The notes: generated by a model from the letters alone, not told the origin. DNA of 64,000 bases from Streptomyces sp. SA15 (GCF_002291145.1 NZ_NTGE01000111.1:124001-188000), one strand, 5' to 3'; positions 40,298 through 49,519 are shown, counted from the first letter of the stretch. Numbers and translations: made by a program.

Positions 40298-41509
40298 TCA
40301 CCCCAGTTGGGGATCGACCACCCATTCGCCCCGGCGCATCACGCCTTTGAGGCCGAAATCGGCGTCAAGGACGACCAGGTCGGCGTCCTTGCCCGGCTCC
40401 AGGGAGCCGACGGTGTCGTACATGCCGAGGAGACGGGCCGGGTTGGCGGACAGGGCGGCCACCACGTCCTCCACCGGCAGCCGGTCGATCGTCACCGCCC
40501 GCTGGAAGGCGCGGTCCAGGGTGAGGGTGGAGCCGGCGATCGAGCCGCCCTCCACCAGGCGGGCCACGCCCTCGCTGACCTCCACCTCCAGCGGGCCGAG
40601 CAGATAGCGGCCGTCGCCGAAACCGGCCGCGTCCATCGCGTCCGTGATGAACGCCACGCGGGCCGCGCCCGCCCGGTGGAACGCCAGTTCCAGCGCGGCC
40701 GGGTGCAGGTGCGTGCCGTCGTTGATCAGCTCGACGGTGACGCGCTCGTCCTCCAGCAGGGCCGCGATGGGGCCGGGGGCGCGGTGGCCGAGCTGTGGCA
40801 TGGCGTTGAAGAGGTGGGTGGCGACCGTGGCGCCCGCCTCGATGGCCTCCACCGTCTGCTCGTACGTCGCGTCCGTGTGCCCGACCGCCGCGATCACGCC
40901 GTGCTCGGCCAGCAGCCGTACGGAGTCGATGCCGCCGGGGAGTTCGGTGGCGAGGGTGACCATCTTGGCCTTCCCGCGCGCCGCGTCGATCAGCTTGCGG
41001 ACCTCCGCCGGGTCCGGGTCGCGCAGCAGTTCCTCGGAGTGGGCGCCCTTGCGGCACGGGGAGATGAACGGTCCCTCGAAGTGGATCCCGGCGATCTCCC
41101 CCTGCTCGGCCAGCTCGGAGAGCAGCCCGGCCCGCTGGGCGAGGAAGTCCATGTCGCCGGTGACCGTCGAGGCGACGAGGGTGGTGGTGCCGTGGAGGCG
41201 GTGGGTGTGGATGCCGGTGACTACGTCGTCTGGCGTGCCTGACGTGAACGAAGCTCCACCGCCGCCGTGATTGTGGATGTCCACGAAGCCCGGCACGAGC
41301 CAGTGGTCGGTGAGGTCGATGCGACGGGCGCTCTCTGGGGCTGTGCCGGCGATGCGCGTGCCGTCGACGATCACCTGACCCTCTTTGAGGGTTCCTGTCG
41401 GCATTACCACGTTGGCGCCGGAGAGGATGAGGGGCACGTTGCGCGTCGCGGTCTGCGGGTGCGTTGTGGCTGGTCGCGCAGTTCCCCGCGCCCCTGGGTG
41501 GGCTGCCAT
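40298..41509 (-). CDS. nagA: N-acetylglucosamine-6-phosphate deacetylase
   Basis: 403 residues, cytoplasmic. Metal and catalytic motifs: VDIHNHGGGGASF, HFEGPFISPCRKGAH, GHTDATYEQ, THLFNAMPQ, FITDAMDAAG. Removes acetate from GlcNAc-6-P to give glucosamine-6-P. ATG 41509 overlaps the nagK stop (TGATG) and has GGAGGT upstream, so translation is coupled. The first 15 codons after the start are encoded by a dispersed Streptomyces repeat (41468-41498), giving an N-terminal extension (HPGARGTARPATTHP) not part of the enzyme core. Operon nagKA under two dre boxes. Confidence 0.95.
   Translation of the reverse strand: MAAHPGARGTARPATTHPQTATRNVPLILSGANVVMPTGTLKEGQVIVDGTRIAGTAPESARRIDLTDHWLVPGFVDIHNHGGGGASFTSGTPDDVVTGIHTHRLHGTTTLVASTVTGDMDFLAQRAGLLSELAEQGEIAGIHFEGPFISPCRKGAHSEELLRDPDPAEVRKLIDAARGKAKMVTLATELPGGIDSVRLLAEHGVIAAVGHTDATYEQTVEAIEAGATVATHLFNAMPQLGHRAPGPIAALLEDERVTVELINDGTHLHPAALELAFHRAGAARVAFITDAMDAAGFGDGRYLLGPLEVEVSEGVARLVEGGSIAGSTLTLDRAFQRAVTIDRLPVEDVVAALSANPARLLGMYDTVGSLEPGKDADLVVLDADFGLKGVMRRGEWVVDPQLG
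41468..41498. repeat. Interspersed 31-bp repeat, copy inside nagA
   Basis: Contains CTGGTCGCGCAGTTCCCCGC and matches 49520-49550 exactly. This motif is widely dispersed in Streptomyces intergenic DNA; here it is translated as part of NagA. Confidence 0.85.
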
Positions 41510-42510
41510 CAGGGAGATACCTCCGTACGGTCGGGTTTGTCGAGGAGATCCCATGCCAGTAGCCCGGCACCGAGGCACCCGGCTGTGTCCCCCAGAGCTG
41601 CGGGAACGATCGACGGCGGCTTCTGGAAGGTGACCCGCCGCCGGACCGCCTCCCGTAGCGGTGTGAACAAGGTTTCCCCCGCCTCCGCCAGCCCGCCACC
41701 GATGATCAGGGTGCGCGGGTCCAGCAGGGTGAGCGCGGTGACCAGGCCGTCGGCGAGGGCGTCGACGGCGTCCTGCCAGACTCGTACGGCGTTCGGGTCG
41801 CCGGACGTGACGGCCTTCGCGCAGTCGGCCGCGTCCGCCTCGGGGTCCTCGCAGGCCTCCGCCCACGCCTCGCTGACGGCCGCCGCCGACGCATACCGCT
41901 CCAGACAGCCGCGCTGCCCGCACGGACAAGGGGTTCCCCCGGGCCGTACGACGATGTGACCGATCTCGCCCGCGAAGCCGTGCGCGCCCGCCTCCACCCG
42001 GCCGCCGATGCCGATCGCGCCCGCGATGCCGGTGCCCAGCGGCACGAACAGGAAACGGTCGGCGCCCCGGCCCGCGCCGATCCGGCCCTCCGCGAGGCCG
42101 CCGGTGCGCACGTCGTGCCCGAGGGCGACGGGGATGCCGCCGAGCCGGTCGGCGAGCAGGTCGCGCAGGGGTACGTCATGCCAGCCGAGGTTGGCCGAGT
42201 AGGTGGCGATGCCGTGCTCCTCGTCGACGATGCCGGGGACGGCGACGCCGGCGGCGGCCGCGGGCTCGCCGAAGCGCAGGTCGCCGTAGGCGCGCAGCTC
42301 GGCGGCGAAGTCGAGGATGCCTCCGACGACGGCGTCCGGTCCGCGTTCGCGGCCGGTGGCGCGGCGGGCCTGGTGGAGCACGGGGGGCCTGGGGGCCCGC
42401 GGCGGCAGCCGCTGATCGATGCCGCCCCCAGAAGGCACAGCGCCTTCCGCCCCGATCAGGGCGGCCTTCATCCCGGTGCCGCCCACATCGAGGGCGATGA
42501 CATGTTTCAC
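41509..42510 (-). CDS. nagK: ROK-family N-acetylglucosamine kinase
   Basis: 333 residues. MKHVIALDVGGTGMKAALIG is the phosphate-binding opening; LFVPLGTGIAGAIGIGGRVE is the ROK signature, and the zinc-binding set reads GEIGHIVVRPGGTPCPCGQR-GCLE. Phosphorylates GlcNAc to GlcNAc-6-P for NagA. From memory the S. coelicolor pair is SCO4285/SCO4284. ATG 42510; two dre boxes lie 28 to 61 bases upstream. Ser/Pro-rich stretch APRPPVLHQARRATGRE near residue 40 is longer than in most homologues. Confidence 0.93.
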   Translation of the reverse strand: MKHVIALDVGGTGMKAALIGAEGAVPSGGGIDQRLPPRAPRPPVLHQARRATGRERGPDAVVGGILDFAAELRAYGDLRFGEPAAAAGVAVPGIVDEEHGIATYSANLGWHDVPLRDLLADRLGGIPVALGHDVRTGGLAEGRIGAGRGADRFLFVPLGTGIAGAIGIGGRVEAGAHGFAGEIGHIVVRPGGTPCPCGQRGCLERYASAAAVSEAWAEACEDPEADAADCAKAVTSGDPNAVRVWQDAVDALADGLVTALTLLDPRTLIIGGGLAEAGETLFTPLREAVRRRVTFQKPPSIVPAALGDTAGCLGAGLLAWDLLDKPDRTEVSP

Positions 42511-42537
42511 GTGAACAGTGTGGCCCGGGGACCCGCA

Positions 42538-42571
42538 AGAGGTCTAGTCCACTTACGTGGTGTAGACCTTA
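42538..42571. promoter_or_regulatory. Twin dre operators (DasR) between nagK and the sugar-binding gene
   Basis: Two 16-mers face each other: AGAGGTCTAGTCCACT (42538-42553) and CGTGGTGTAGACCTTA (42556-42571). Each fits the dre form, and together they make a large inverted repeat. DasR represses amino-sugar genes and is released by glucosamine-6-P. Position between divergent genes could control both. Confidence 0.9.
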
Positions 42572-42631
42572 TTCGGTGTCATATGTATGACGTATCGAAA
42601 GTTTTGATGGTCCGATCACTGATTTGGAGCG

Positions 42632-43915
42632 ATGGCAGTGCAGCGTCGGCGTAGGACAGGGACGATCGCGGCGGTGTCCGCATTGGGCATGACAGCGGTC
42701 CTCGGCGGCTGCGGCGGTGGCGGCCTCAGCGGCGACTCCGGCGAGGTGACGCTGAAGCTGGTCGCCGCCGACTACGGCGACAGCACGGCCAACAGCTCCA
42801 AGAAGTACTGGGACGCCCTCGTCAAGGACTACGAGTCGCAGCACTCCGGCGTGAACATCGACGTCTCCGTCTACTCCTGGAACGACGTCGACCGCAAGGT
42901 CAAGGAGATGGTCGACGCCGGCAACGCGCCCGACATGGCGCAGATCGGCGCGTACGCCGACTACGCGGACGAGGACCTGCTCTACACGGCCGACGACCTG
43001 GTCTCCATCTCCGTCCAGGCCGACTGGGTCTCCCAGCTCGCCAACGCGGGGGAGGTCAACGGCGTCCAGTACGGCATGCCGTTCGCCGCCTCCACCCGGC
43101 TGCTCTTCTACAACAAGACGCTCTTCGACGAGGCCGGCCTCACCCCGCCGAAGACCTGGGACGAGCTGGAGTCCGCCGCCGGGGCGCTGAAGGATCAGGG
43201 CGTGAAGTACCCGTACGCGCTGCCCCTCGGGCCCGAGGAGGCGCAGGCCGAGACCATGCAGTGGCTGCTCAGCGGCGGGGGCGGTTACACCGACACGCTC
43301 GGTACGTACGGCATCGACTCCTCGGACAACGTCGAGACCTTCACCTGGCTGAAGAACGACCTGGTCGGCAAGGGGCTGACCGGGCCGGTCGCGCCGGGCG
43401 AGCTGAACCGTGCCGACGCGTTCGCCGCGTTCGCGGCCGGGGACGTCGGCATGCTGAACGGGCATCCCTCGCTGATGAAGATCGCCGCGAAGAAGGGGGT
43501 GAAGTTCGGGATGGTGCCGATGCCGGGTGCGGACGGGCCGAGCAAGGTCTCCATGGGGGTCGCCGACTGGATGACCGCGTTCAAGCGGAACGGTCATGGC
43601 GAGCAGATCGGGGACTTCCTCGACTTCGTGTACGACGAGAAGAACGTGCTCGACTTCTCGCGCGAGTACGACCTGCTGCCGGTGACCAACTCCGCGTCCG
43701 ACGCCATGAGCGCGGCGAAGGAGGACGCCGATCTGAAGCCGTTCCTGGAGGAGCTGCCGCTCTCCGAGCTGTATCCCGTCGGCGAGACCTCCTGGGCGCA
43801 GGTCAGCGCGGACATCAAGAAGCGGATCGGCGAGGCCGTCGCGCCCGACGGCAGCCCGGCGGAGGTGTTGAGCCGGATCCAGACGACGGCGTTCTCGGCG
43901 CAGACGGCGGGGTAG
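42632..43915 (+). CDS. ABC sugar-binding lipoprotein
   Basis: 427 residues. Signal peptide with lipobox LGGC (Cys at about residue 27) then a short Gly linker. The mature protein is a type-I carbohydrate-binding fold (VTLKLVAADYGDSTANSSKK, QYGMPFAASTRLLFYNKTLF, LTPPKTWDELESAAGALKDQ). No permease genes adjoin; it must work with transmembrane partners elsewhere, presumably energised by MsiK. Divergent from nagK across the twin dre boxes, suggesting an aminosugar or oligosaccharide ligand. GCGGGGG-rich stretch GCGGGGLSGDSGE follows the Cys. Confidence 0.93.
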   Translation: MAVQRRRRTGTIAAVSALGMTAVLGGCGGGGLSGDSGEVTLKLVAADYGDSTANSSKKYWDALVKDYESQHSGVNIDVSVYSWNDVDRKVKEMVDAGNAPDMAQIGAYADYADEDLLYTADDLVSISVQADWVSQLANAGEVNGVQYGMPFAASTRLLFYNKTLFDEAGLTPPKTWDELESAAGALKDQGVKYPYALPLGPEEAQAETMQWLLSGGGGYTDTLGTYGIDSSDNVETFTWLKNDLVGKGLTGPVAPGELNRADAFAAFAAGDVGMLNGHPSLMKIAAKKGVKFGMVPMPGADGPSKVSMGVADWMTAFKRNGHGEQIGDFLDFVYDEKNVLDFSREYDLLPVTNSASDAMSAAKEDADLKPFLEELPLSELYPVGETSWAQVSADIKKRIGEAVAPDGSPAEVLSRIQTTAFSAQTAG

Positions 43916-43958
43916 GCGCGGCGGTCCGGCTGTCAGTGGGGGCGGTTACCTTGCGAGT

Positions 43959-44216
43959 ATGGATCAGGAAGAGCGGCAGGAGCGGGAGCAGGAGGGGCTC
44001 GGGCGCAGGGAGCGGGACATCCTTGCGTTGGAGCGGCGTGGCTTCAGTGGGCCCGGGGTGAAGGAGCGGGCGATACGGGAGGAGCTGGGGTTGGCGCCGG
44101 TGCGGTACTACCAGTTGCTGAATGCTCTGCTGGACGATGAGCGGGCGTTGGCGTTCGATCCGGTGACGGTCAATCGGTTGCGGCGGGTGCGGGAGGCACG
44201 GCGCGGCGAGCGGTGA
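43959..44216 (+). CDS. DUF3263 domain protein
   Basis: 85 residues: MDQEERQEREQEGLGRRERD then ILALERRGFSGPGVKERAIR and EELGLAPVRYYQLLNALLDD. Helix-turn-helix-like small protein conserved in actinobacteria, role unknown; region-4-like HTH suggests DNA binding. Its stop overlaps the longest possible frame of the otsB gene, so translation may be coupled. Confidence 0.9.
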   Translation: MDQEERQEREQEGLGRRERDILALERRGFSGPGVKERAIREELGLAPVRYYQLLNALLDDERALAFDPVTVNRLRRVREARRGER

Positions 44217-44308
44217 TGGTGGGCGCCCGGCGCCGGGGTGACCGTCCAGGCTGGAATTCGCGGGCCGGTGCCGAGAATGTGCGGCCCTTCCGTGGATATG
44301 GTCGCCGT

Positions 44309-45163
44309 ATGGGCAGCCACCCGAACGCCACTGACCCCCTGCCGACGCCCGCGACCCCCGCCGGACGCGACGGACTCGACGCCATTCTCGCGCGGCCCGC
44401 CAACGCGGTGATCGCGCTCGACTTCGACGGGACCCTCGCGCCGATCGTGGCGGATCCCGAGCAGGCCCGTGCCCACCCGGACGCCGTGCCCGCGCTCGCC
44501 GCCCTCGCCCCGAAGGTCGCCGCCGTGGCCGTGATCACGGGTCGGCCGGCCGGTGTCGCCGTACGGCACGGCGGGTTCGCCGGTGTGCCCGGCCTGGAGC
44601 ACCTCGTCGTCCTCGGTCATTACGGCGCCGAACGCTGGGACGCCGTCACCGGCACCGTCAATGCCCCCGCCCCCCATCCCGGCGTCGCCGCCGTCCGTGC
44701 CGCGTTGCCGGGGGTTCTCGACGGGGTCGGTGCGCGGGAGGGCACCTGGATCGAGGAGAAGGGGCGTGCGGTCGCCGTTCACACGCGCCGGGCCGCCGAT
44801 CCTCAGGCCGCCTTCGACGCTCTGCGCGGGCCCCTCACCGATCTGGCCGCCCGCCACGGTCTGATCGTCGAGCCCGGACGCCTGGTCCTCGAACTCCGCC
44901 CGCCCGGCATGGACAAGGGCGTCGCCCTGCTCGAGTACGTCCGCGAGATCTCCGCGGACTCCGTCCTCTACGCCGGTGACGACCTCGGAGACCTTCCCGC
45001 CTACGCCGCCGTCGACAAACTCCGCACCGACGGCACGCCGGGACTGCTGGTGTGCAGCGGCAGCGATGAGGTGACCGAGCTGCGGGATCGGGCGGATCTG
45101 GTGGTGGACGGACCGGAGGGGGTGGTGCGGCTGTTGTGGGGGCTGGCGACGCGGCTCGGCTGA
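44309..45163 (+). CDS. otsB: Trehalose-6-phosphate phosphatase
   Basis: 284 residues from ATG 44309 (frame open to 44213). HAD motifs: VIALDFDGTLAPIV with the nucleophile Asp, ITGRPAGVAV, MDKGVALLEYVRE and LYAGDDLGDLPAYAAV. The cap domain is of the OtsB type (VVLGHYGAERWD). Removes phosphate from trehalose-6-P made by OtsA, encoded convergently 45 bases downstream. Provides the compatible solute and storage sugar trehalose. Confidence 0.93.
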   Translation: MGSHPNATDPLPTPATPAGRDGLDAILARPANAVIALDFDGTLAPIVADPEQARAHPDAVPALAALAPKVAAVAVITGRPAGVAVRHGGFAGVPGLEHLVVLGHYGAERWDAVTGTVNAPAPHPGVAAVRAALPGVLDGVGAREGTWIEEKGRAVAVHTRRAADPQAAFDALRGPLTDLAARHGLIVEPGRLVLELRPPGMDKGVALLEYVREISADSVLYAGDDLGDLPAYAAVDKLRTDGTPGLLVCSGSDEVTELRDRADLVVDGPEGVVRLLWGLATRLG

Positions 45164-45208
45164 GACCGAGGGCGGGTGCGGTGAGGCGAGGGCCAGGGCG
45201 GAGCCCCT

Positions 45209-46699
45209 TCACTCCTTCAGCGCACCCAGCTGCTCCACAAACCACTGCGCCGGCGGCAACGCCGTAGCCGCCGCAGCCAACCGCTTCGTCCGCTCCGCCC
45301 GCTCCTCCGGCGCCATCGACAACGCCTCGTGCAACGCCCGAGCCGTCTCCATCACGTCGTACGGATTGACGGTGATCGCATCCTCGCGCAGCTCCCAGTA
45401 CGCCCCCGCCTCCCGGGACAGCACCAGCGCACACCCCTCGTCGGAGACGACCGGCACCTCCTTGGCCACGAGGTTCATGCCGTCCCGGATGGGATTGACC
45501 AGGGCCACGTCCGCCAGCCGGTACGCGGCCAGCGAGCGCGCGAAGTCGTCCTTGAGGTTCAGCACGACCGGCGTCCAACCCGGCGTACCGTACTGGGAGT
45601 TGATCTCCTCCGACAGCCGCCGCACCTCCGCCATGTACTCCCGGTACACCGCGAGATCCTGCCGCGACGGGTACGCGAACGCCACGTGCGCCACCCGCCC
45701 CCGCCACTCGGGGTGATCGTCGAGCAGCTGCCGGTACGCGAGCAGTCCGCGCACGATGTTCTTCGACAGCTCGGTCCGGTCGACCCGGACGATCGCCTTG
45801 CGCGCGCTGCCGTCGGGAGCCGTGCCGATCTCCTCCCGCAGCGCCGCCACCCGCTCGTCCACATCGGCCTCGTGCGCCCGCTGGCGCAGGAAGTCCGCGT
45901 CCGCACCGAGCCCGTGCACGCCGATCCGCGTGGTGCGGAAGGGGGGCCGGCCGGTGGGGGAGTGCTCGATCGTCTTCTCTTTGCTCGGGATCGGGATGCT
46001 CACCTGGATCCGCTCGCCGTCGACCTGCCCGGCGCAGTCCATGAACGCCATGGCCCAGCGGTGGGTCAGGAACGCCAGCCGGTCCGCGCCGAGCATGCCC
46101 CACGTCAGCTGAGCCCGGATGTCGTCCGGCAGCAGAGCGAAGTACTCCGCCGGCGCCCACGGCGTGTGCGAGAAGTGCCCGATCCGCAGGTCCGGCCGCA
46201 GCTCACGCAGCATCCCCGGCACCAGGCACAGGTGATAGTCCTGCACCAGCACCGCCGCCCCGGGCGCCGCCTCCTCGGCCAGAGCCTCGGCGAACGCCCG
46301 GTTGTAGGTCTCGTACGACGCCCACTGCCGCCGGAACTCCCCGTCGAAGACCGGCTCCAACGGGGTCTGGTACAGCATGTGGTGGACGAACCACAGCACG
46401 GAGTTGGCGATGCCGTTGTACGCGTCGGAGTGCACGTCGCCCGGGATGGCGAGCATGCGCACACCCGGCTCGCCCACCCCGCGCCGTACCGCCTCCCGGT
46501 CGCCGTCGCCCAGCGCCGAGCACACCCACAGGGCGCCCGCGTCCGGCCCGATCGCCGACAGGCCCGAGACCAGCCCGCCGCCGCCGCGTTTGGCGTGCAG
46601 CGAGCCGTCCTCGCGGACCGCGTAGGAGACCGGGCCGCGGTTGGACGCGACCAGCACTTGAGCACCCCGAGCACCCTGAGCAGCCTGCGTGGAAGCCAT
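45209..46699 (-). CDS. otsA: Trehalose-6-phosphate synthase
   Basis: 496 residues from ATG 46699 (ACTCAGGCTG start region; frame open to 46708). Glycosyltransferase family 20: VLVASNRGPVSYAV, VQDYHLCLVPGMLRELRPDL, IGHFSHTPWAPAEYFALLPD, RVDRTELSKNIVRGLLAYRQ, NPIRDGMNLVAKEVPVVSDE. Joins UDP- or GDP-glucose with glucose-6-P. GGGGLVSGLSAIGPD is the donor loop. Convergent with otsB. Confidence 0.95.
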   Translation of the reverse strand: MASTQAAQGARGAQVLVASNRGPVSYAVREDGSLHAKRGGGGLVSGLSAIGPDAGALWVCSALGDGDREAVRRGVGEPGVRMLAIPGDVHSDAYNGIANSVLWFVHHMLYQTPLEPVFDGEFRRQWASYETYNRAFAEALAEEAAPGAAVLVQDYHLCLVPGMLRELRPDLRIGHFSHTPWAPAEYFALLPDDIRAQLTWGMLGADRLAFLTHRWAMAFMDCAGQVDGERIQVSIPIPSKEKTIEHSPTGRPPFRTTRIGVHGLGADADFLRQRAHEADVDERVAALREEIGTAPDGSARKAIVRVDRTELSKNIVRGLLAYRQLLDDHPEWRGRVAHVAFAYPSRQDLAVYREYMAEVRRLSEEINSQYGTPGWTPVVLNLKDDFARSLAAYRLADVALVNPIRDGMNLVAKEVPVVSDEGCALVLSREAGAYWELREDAITVNPYDVMETARALHEALSMAPEERAERTKRLAAAATALPPAQWFVEQLGALKE

Positions 46700-46808
46700 A
46701 CGCCACAACCTAGCCCAGCCCGTAACCGCTCAAACGTGCGGATGCCTTACACGATCAGTCGTATACGGCCCGTAAGGGCACGCATTCAGTACGCATTCAG
46801 CACGCAGA

Positions 46809-46837
46809 CGGGTCGCATTCAGATCGAATGCGACCCG
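46809..46837. terminator. Hairpin between gpgS and otsA
   Basis: Perfect 12-bp stem CGGGTCGCATTC / GAATGCGACCCG with loop AGATC. Three further CGCATTCA units lie just before it. Confidence 0.85.
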
Positions 46838-46849
46838 GATACGACCGAC

Positions 46850-47821
46850 TCAAGCGACCTTCCGCTCCGCGTACTCCGCGATCTCCACCATCGGCGGCCG
46901 CTCCTCCGTGTCCACGGAGTACGTGCGCGGCTCGAAGCCGTCCTCGCCCCGCTCGAACTGGGTGAGGGACGGCCGGATCAGATGCCCGCGGGCCAGCCGC
47001 AGCTGGGCCGTGCGGTATATCGCGGCCGACATGCGGCCCAGGGCCTGCCCGTCCTGGTGGCGGTGCTTGCGGACGCCGACATCGACCTGGGCGAGCGCGT
47101 CGAGGCCCACCAGGTGCAGGGCGTCCACCAGCATGCCCAGCTCCACCCCGTATCCGACCGGGAAGGGGAGCTGTTCCAGGAGCGAGCGGTGGGCCGCGTA
47201 CTCGCCGCCGAGCGGCTGGACGAAACCGGCCAGCTGCGGCCAGTGCATGTTCAGCAGCGGGCGCGCCATGAGCTCGGTGACCCGGCCGCCCTGGCCGGCC
47301 GTCTTGCCGGAGTCGAGCGAATTCAGCTCAGCGCCCAGCGGACGGTCGTACATCCCCTTGACCAGGTCGACCCCGGGGTCGGTGAGCAGCGGGCCCACGA
47401 TCCCGGAGACGAAGTCCGACGAGAACTCCTTCAGGTCCGCGTCGATGAAGCAGACGATGTCCCCACTGGTGACCAGGAGCGAGCGCCACAGCACCTCGCC
47501 CTTGCCGGGGACGGTCGGGATGCGGGGGAGGATGTCGTCGCGGTGGACGACCCTCGCCCCGGCCGCCGTGGCGACCTGGGACGTGCGGTCGGTCGACCCG
47601 GAGTCCACGACGACGATCTCGTCGACGAGCGGGACCTGGCGCATGAGGTCGTGACGGATCGCGGCGACGATGTCACCGACCGTCTCCTCCTCGTTGAGCG
47701 CGGGCAGCACGACACTGACCGACTGTCGCGTGGCGCGTTTCGCTGCCAGGATCTTGTGGAGCGGGCGATCGGTCTTCGACCAGGAGCGAGTGCTCAGCCA
47801 ACGCTCGACCTCATTCAGCAC
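46850..47821 (-). CDS. gpgS: Glucosyl-3-phosphoglycerate synthase
   Basis: 323 residues from GTG 47821. GT81-type retaining glycosyltransferase with VVLPALNEEETVGDIVAAIR (donor binding), VVDSGSTDRTSQVATAAGAR, and the DxD motif ICFIDADLKEFSSDFV. LVKGMYDRPLG and FVQPLGGEYAAHRSLLEQLP are further family motifs. Joins UDP-glucose to 3-phosphoglycerate for glucosylglycerate or methylglucose polysaccharide synthesis. No phosphatase GpgP adjoins. Divergent from thrC; the 10-bp direct repeat TGTGATCCAT (47856 and 47883) lies in the shared region. Confidence 0.92.
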   Translation of the reverse strand: MLNEVERWLSTRSWSKTDRPLHKILAAKRATRQSVSVVLPALNEEETVGDIVAAIRHDLMRQVPLVDEIVVVDSGSTDRTSQVATAAGARVVHRDDILPRIPTVPGKGEVLWRSLLVTSGDIVCFIDADLKEFSSDFVSGIVGPLLTDPGVDLVKGMYDRPLGAELNSLDSGKTAGQGGRVTELMARPLLNMHWPQLAGFVQPLGGEYAAHRSLLEQLPFPVGYGVELGMLVDALHLVGLDALAQVDVGVRKHRHQDGQALGRMSAAIYRTAQLRLARGHLIRPSLTQFERGEDGFEPRTYSVDTEERPPMVEIAEYAERKVA

Positions 47822-48011
47822 GGTGCGCGGCTCCTCTGCGTTCTCTCGGCGAGCGTGTGATCCATGCTCTCTTGGTGGAACATGTGATCCATCTCGCGGT
47901 TCGGACGGCTATCTCAACTGTCCTGGCCTTCGGTTACAGTCTTGAACAACGCGGATGACCATCGCATGTCGGGGTCGGCGTTGCGTTTCAACGATCAACA
48001 ACCACATACCG

Positions 48012-48168
48012 CTCATCCAGAGGGGCAGAGGGATACGGCCCGATGAAGCCCCGGCAACCCTCCAGCCGGTCTCGTAAACGATCACTGATGATCGTCTTCG
48101 CGAGGCTCCACCGGCTAGGGAAGGTGCCAAATCCGTCTCACGGCGAGATGCGTCGTGAGGAAGATGAG
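48012..48168 (+). promoter_or_regulatory. SAM-I riboswitch upstream of thrC
   Basis: S-box consensus blocks are all present: CTCATCCAGAGGGGCAGAGGGA at its start, CGATGAAGCCCCGGCAACCC, and GGTGCCAAATCC. P1 pairs CTCATC (48012-48017) with GATGAG (48163-48168), directly beside the ribosome-binding site AGGAGAAAGG of thrC. SAM binding should block translation initiation. Confidence 0.95.
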
Positions 48169-48187
48169 GAGAAAGGGCCTCGCCTCA

Positions 48188-49486
48188 ATGGCTGTGCAGA
48201 CTGTTGCAAGCACCACGGACAACGCCACCGACACCGTCACCGTAGACCTGGGTCCCGCCGCGGCGCTCTCCTGCCGCGAATGCGGTCACCGTGTACCCCT
48301 CGGCCCGGTCTTCGCGTGCGAGGAGTGTTTCGGCCCGCTCGAGATCGCCTACGACTTCTCGGCCTACGACACCGAGGAACTCCGCCGGCAGATCGAGGCG
48401 GGCCCCGCGAACATCTGGCGTTACGCGCCCCTGCTGCCCGTCCCCGCGGACGTGGCCACCAAGCCGAACATCAACCCCGGCTGGACCCAGCTCGTCAAGG
48501 CCGACAACCTCGCGCGCGAGCTCGGCGTGACCGGCGGGCTGTATGTGAAGGACGACTCCGGCAACCCGACGCACTCCTTCAAGGACCGGGTCGTCGCCCA
48601 GGCCCTGGAGGCCGCGCGCGCCTTCGGTTTCACCACCCTCTCCTGCTCCTCGACGGGCAACCTCGCCGGAGCCGTCGGCGCCGCCGCCGCCCGGGCCGGC
48701 TTCCGCTCCTGCGTGTTCATCCCGCACGACCTGGAGCAGGGCAAGGTCGTCATGGCCGCGGTCTACGGCGGCGAGCTCGTCGGCATCGAGGGCAACTACG
48801 ACGACGTGAACCGCTTCTGCTCCGAGCTGATCGGCGACCCGGCCGGCGAGGGCTGGGGCTTCGTCAACGTCAACCTGCGGCCGTACTACGCCGAGGGCTC
48901 CAAGACCCTGGCGTACGAGATCTGCGAGCAGCTCGGCTGGCAGCTGCCCGACCAGCTGGTCGTGCCGATCGCCTCCGGCTCCCAGCTCACGAAGATCGAC
49001 AAGGGTCTGCAGGAGCTGATCAAGCTGGGGCTGGTGGAGGACAAGCCGTACAAGATCTTCGGTGCGCAGGCCGAGGGCTGTTCGCCGGTGTCCGTCGCGT
49101 TCAAGGGCGGGCACGACGTCGTACGGCCGCAGAAGCCGAACACCATCGCCAAGTCGCTGGCCATCGGCAACCCGGCGGATGGTCCTTACGTCCTGGACAT
49201 CGCTCGCCGTACGGGCGGGGCGGTGGAGGATGTCAACGACGAGCAGGTCGTCGACGCGATCAAGCTGCTGGCTCGGACCGAGGGCATCTTCGCGGAGACC
49301 GCCGGTGGTGTGACCGTGGGGGTTACGCGGAAGCTGATCGAGGATGGCGTGCTGGATCCGACGTTGACGACCGTCGTGCTCAACACTGGGGATGGTCTGA
49401 AGACGCTGGATGCGGTGGCCGGGACTGGGCTTACGGCCACGATCCGGCCCAACCTTGATTCGTTCCGTGAGGCTGGTCTCGCGTAG
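48188..49486 (+). CDS. thrC: Threonine synthase
   Basis: 432 residues from ATG 48188. An N-terminal zinc-type set CRECGHRVPLGPVFACEECF is typical of the long ThrC class. PLP-lysine motif NPTHSFKDRVVAQAL, then SCSSTGNLAGAVGAAAARAG. Converts phosphohomoserine to threonine. The gene lies behind a SAM riboswitch, so homoserine flow is switched from threonine toward methionine when SAM is low or the reverse when it is high. Followed by a MoaD/ThiS gene about 90 bases on. Confidence 0.95.
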   Translation: MAVQTVASTTDNATDTVTVDLGPAAALSCRECGHRVPLGPVFACEECFGPLEIAYDFSAYDTEELRRQIEAGPANIWRYAPLLPVPADVATKPNINPGWTQLVKADNLARELGVTGGLYVKDDSGNPTHSFKDRVVAQALEAARAFGFTTLSCSSTGNLAGAVGAAAARAGFRSCVFIPHDLEQGKVVMAAVYGGELVGIEGNYDDVNRFCSELIGDPAGEGWGFVNVNLRPYYAEGSKTLAYEICEQLGWQLPDQLVVPIASGSQLTKIDKGLQELIKLGLVEDKPYKIFGAQAEGCSPVSVAFKGGHDVVRPQKPNTIAKSLAIGNPADGPYVLDIARRTGGAVEDVNDEQVVDAIKLLARTEGIFAETAGGVTVGVTRKLIEDGVLDPTLTTVVLNTGDGLKTLDAVAGTGLTATIRPNLDSFREAGLA

Positions 49487-49519
49487 GGCCTGCTTGTTGT
49501 TCGTCTGCGGGCCGGTGGG

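Noticed and set aside
41509..42510. nagK as glucokinase
   Set aside because: The ROK fold fits both, but operon with nagA and dre boxes point to N-acetylglucosamine kinase.
45329..47860. 843-residue open frame on the plus strand opposite otsA and gpgS
   Set aside because: Antisense shadow; otsA and gpgS have full sets of family motifs on the other strand.
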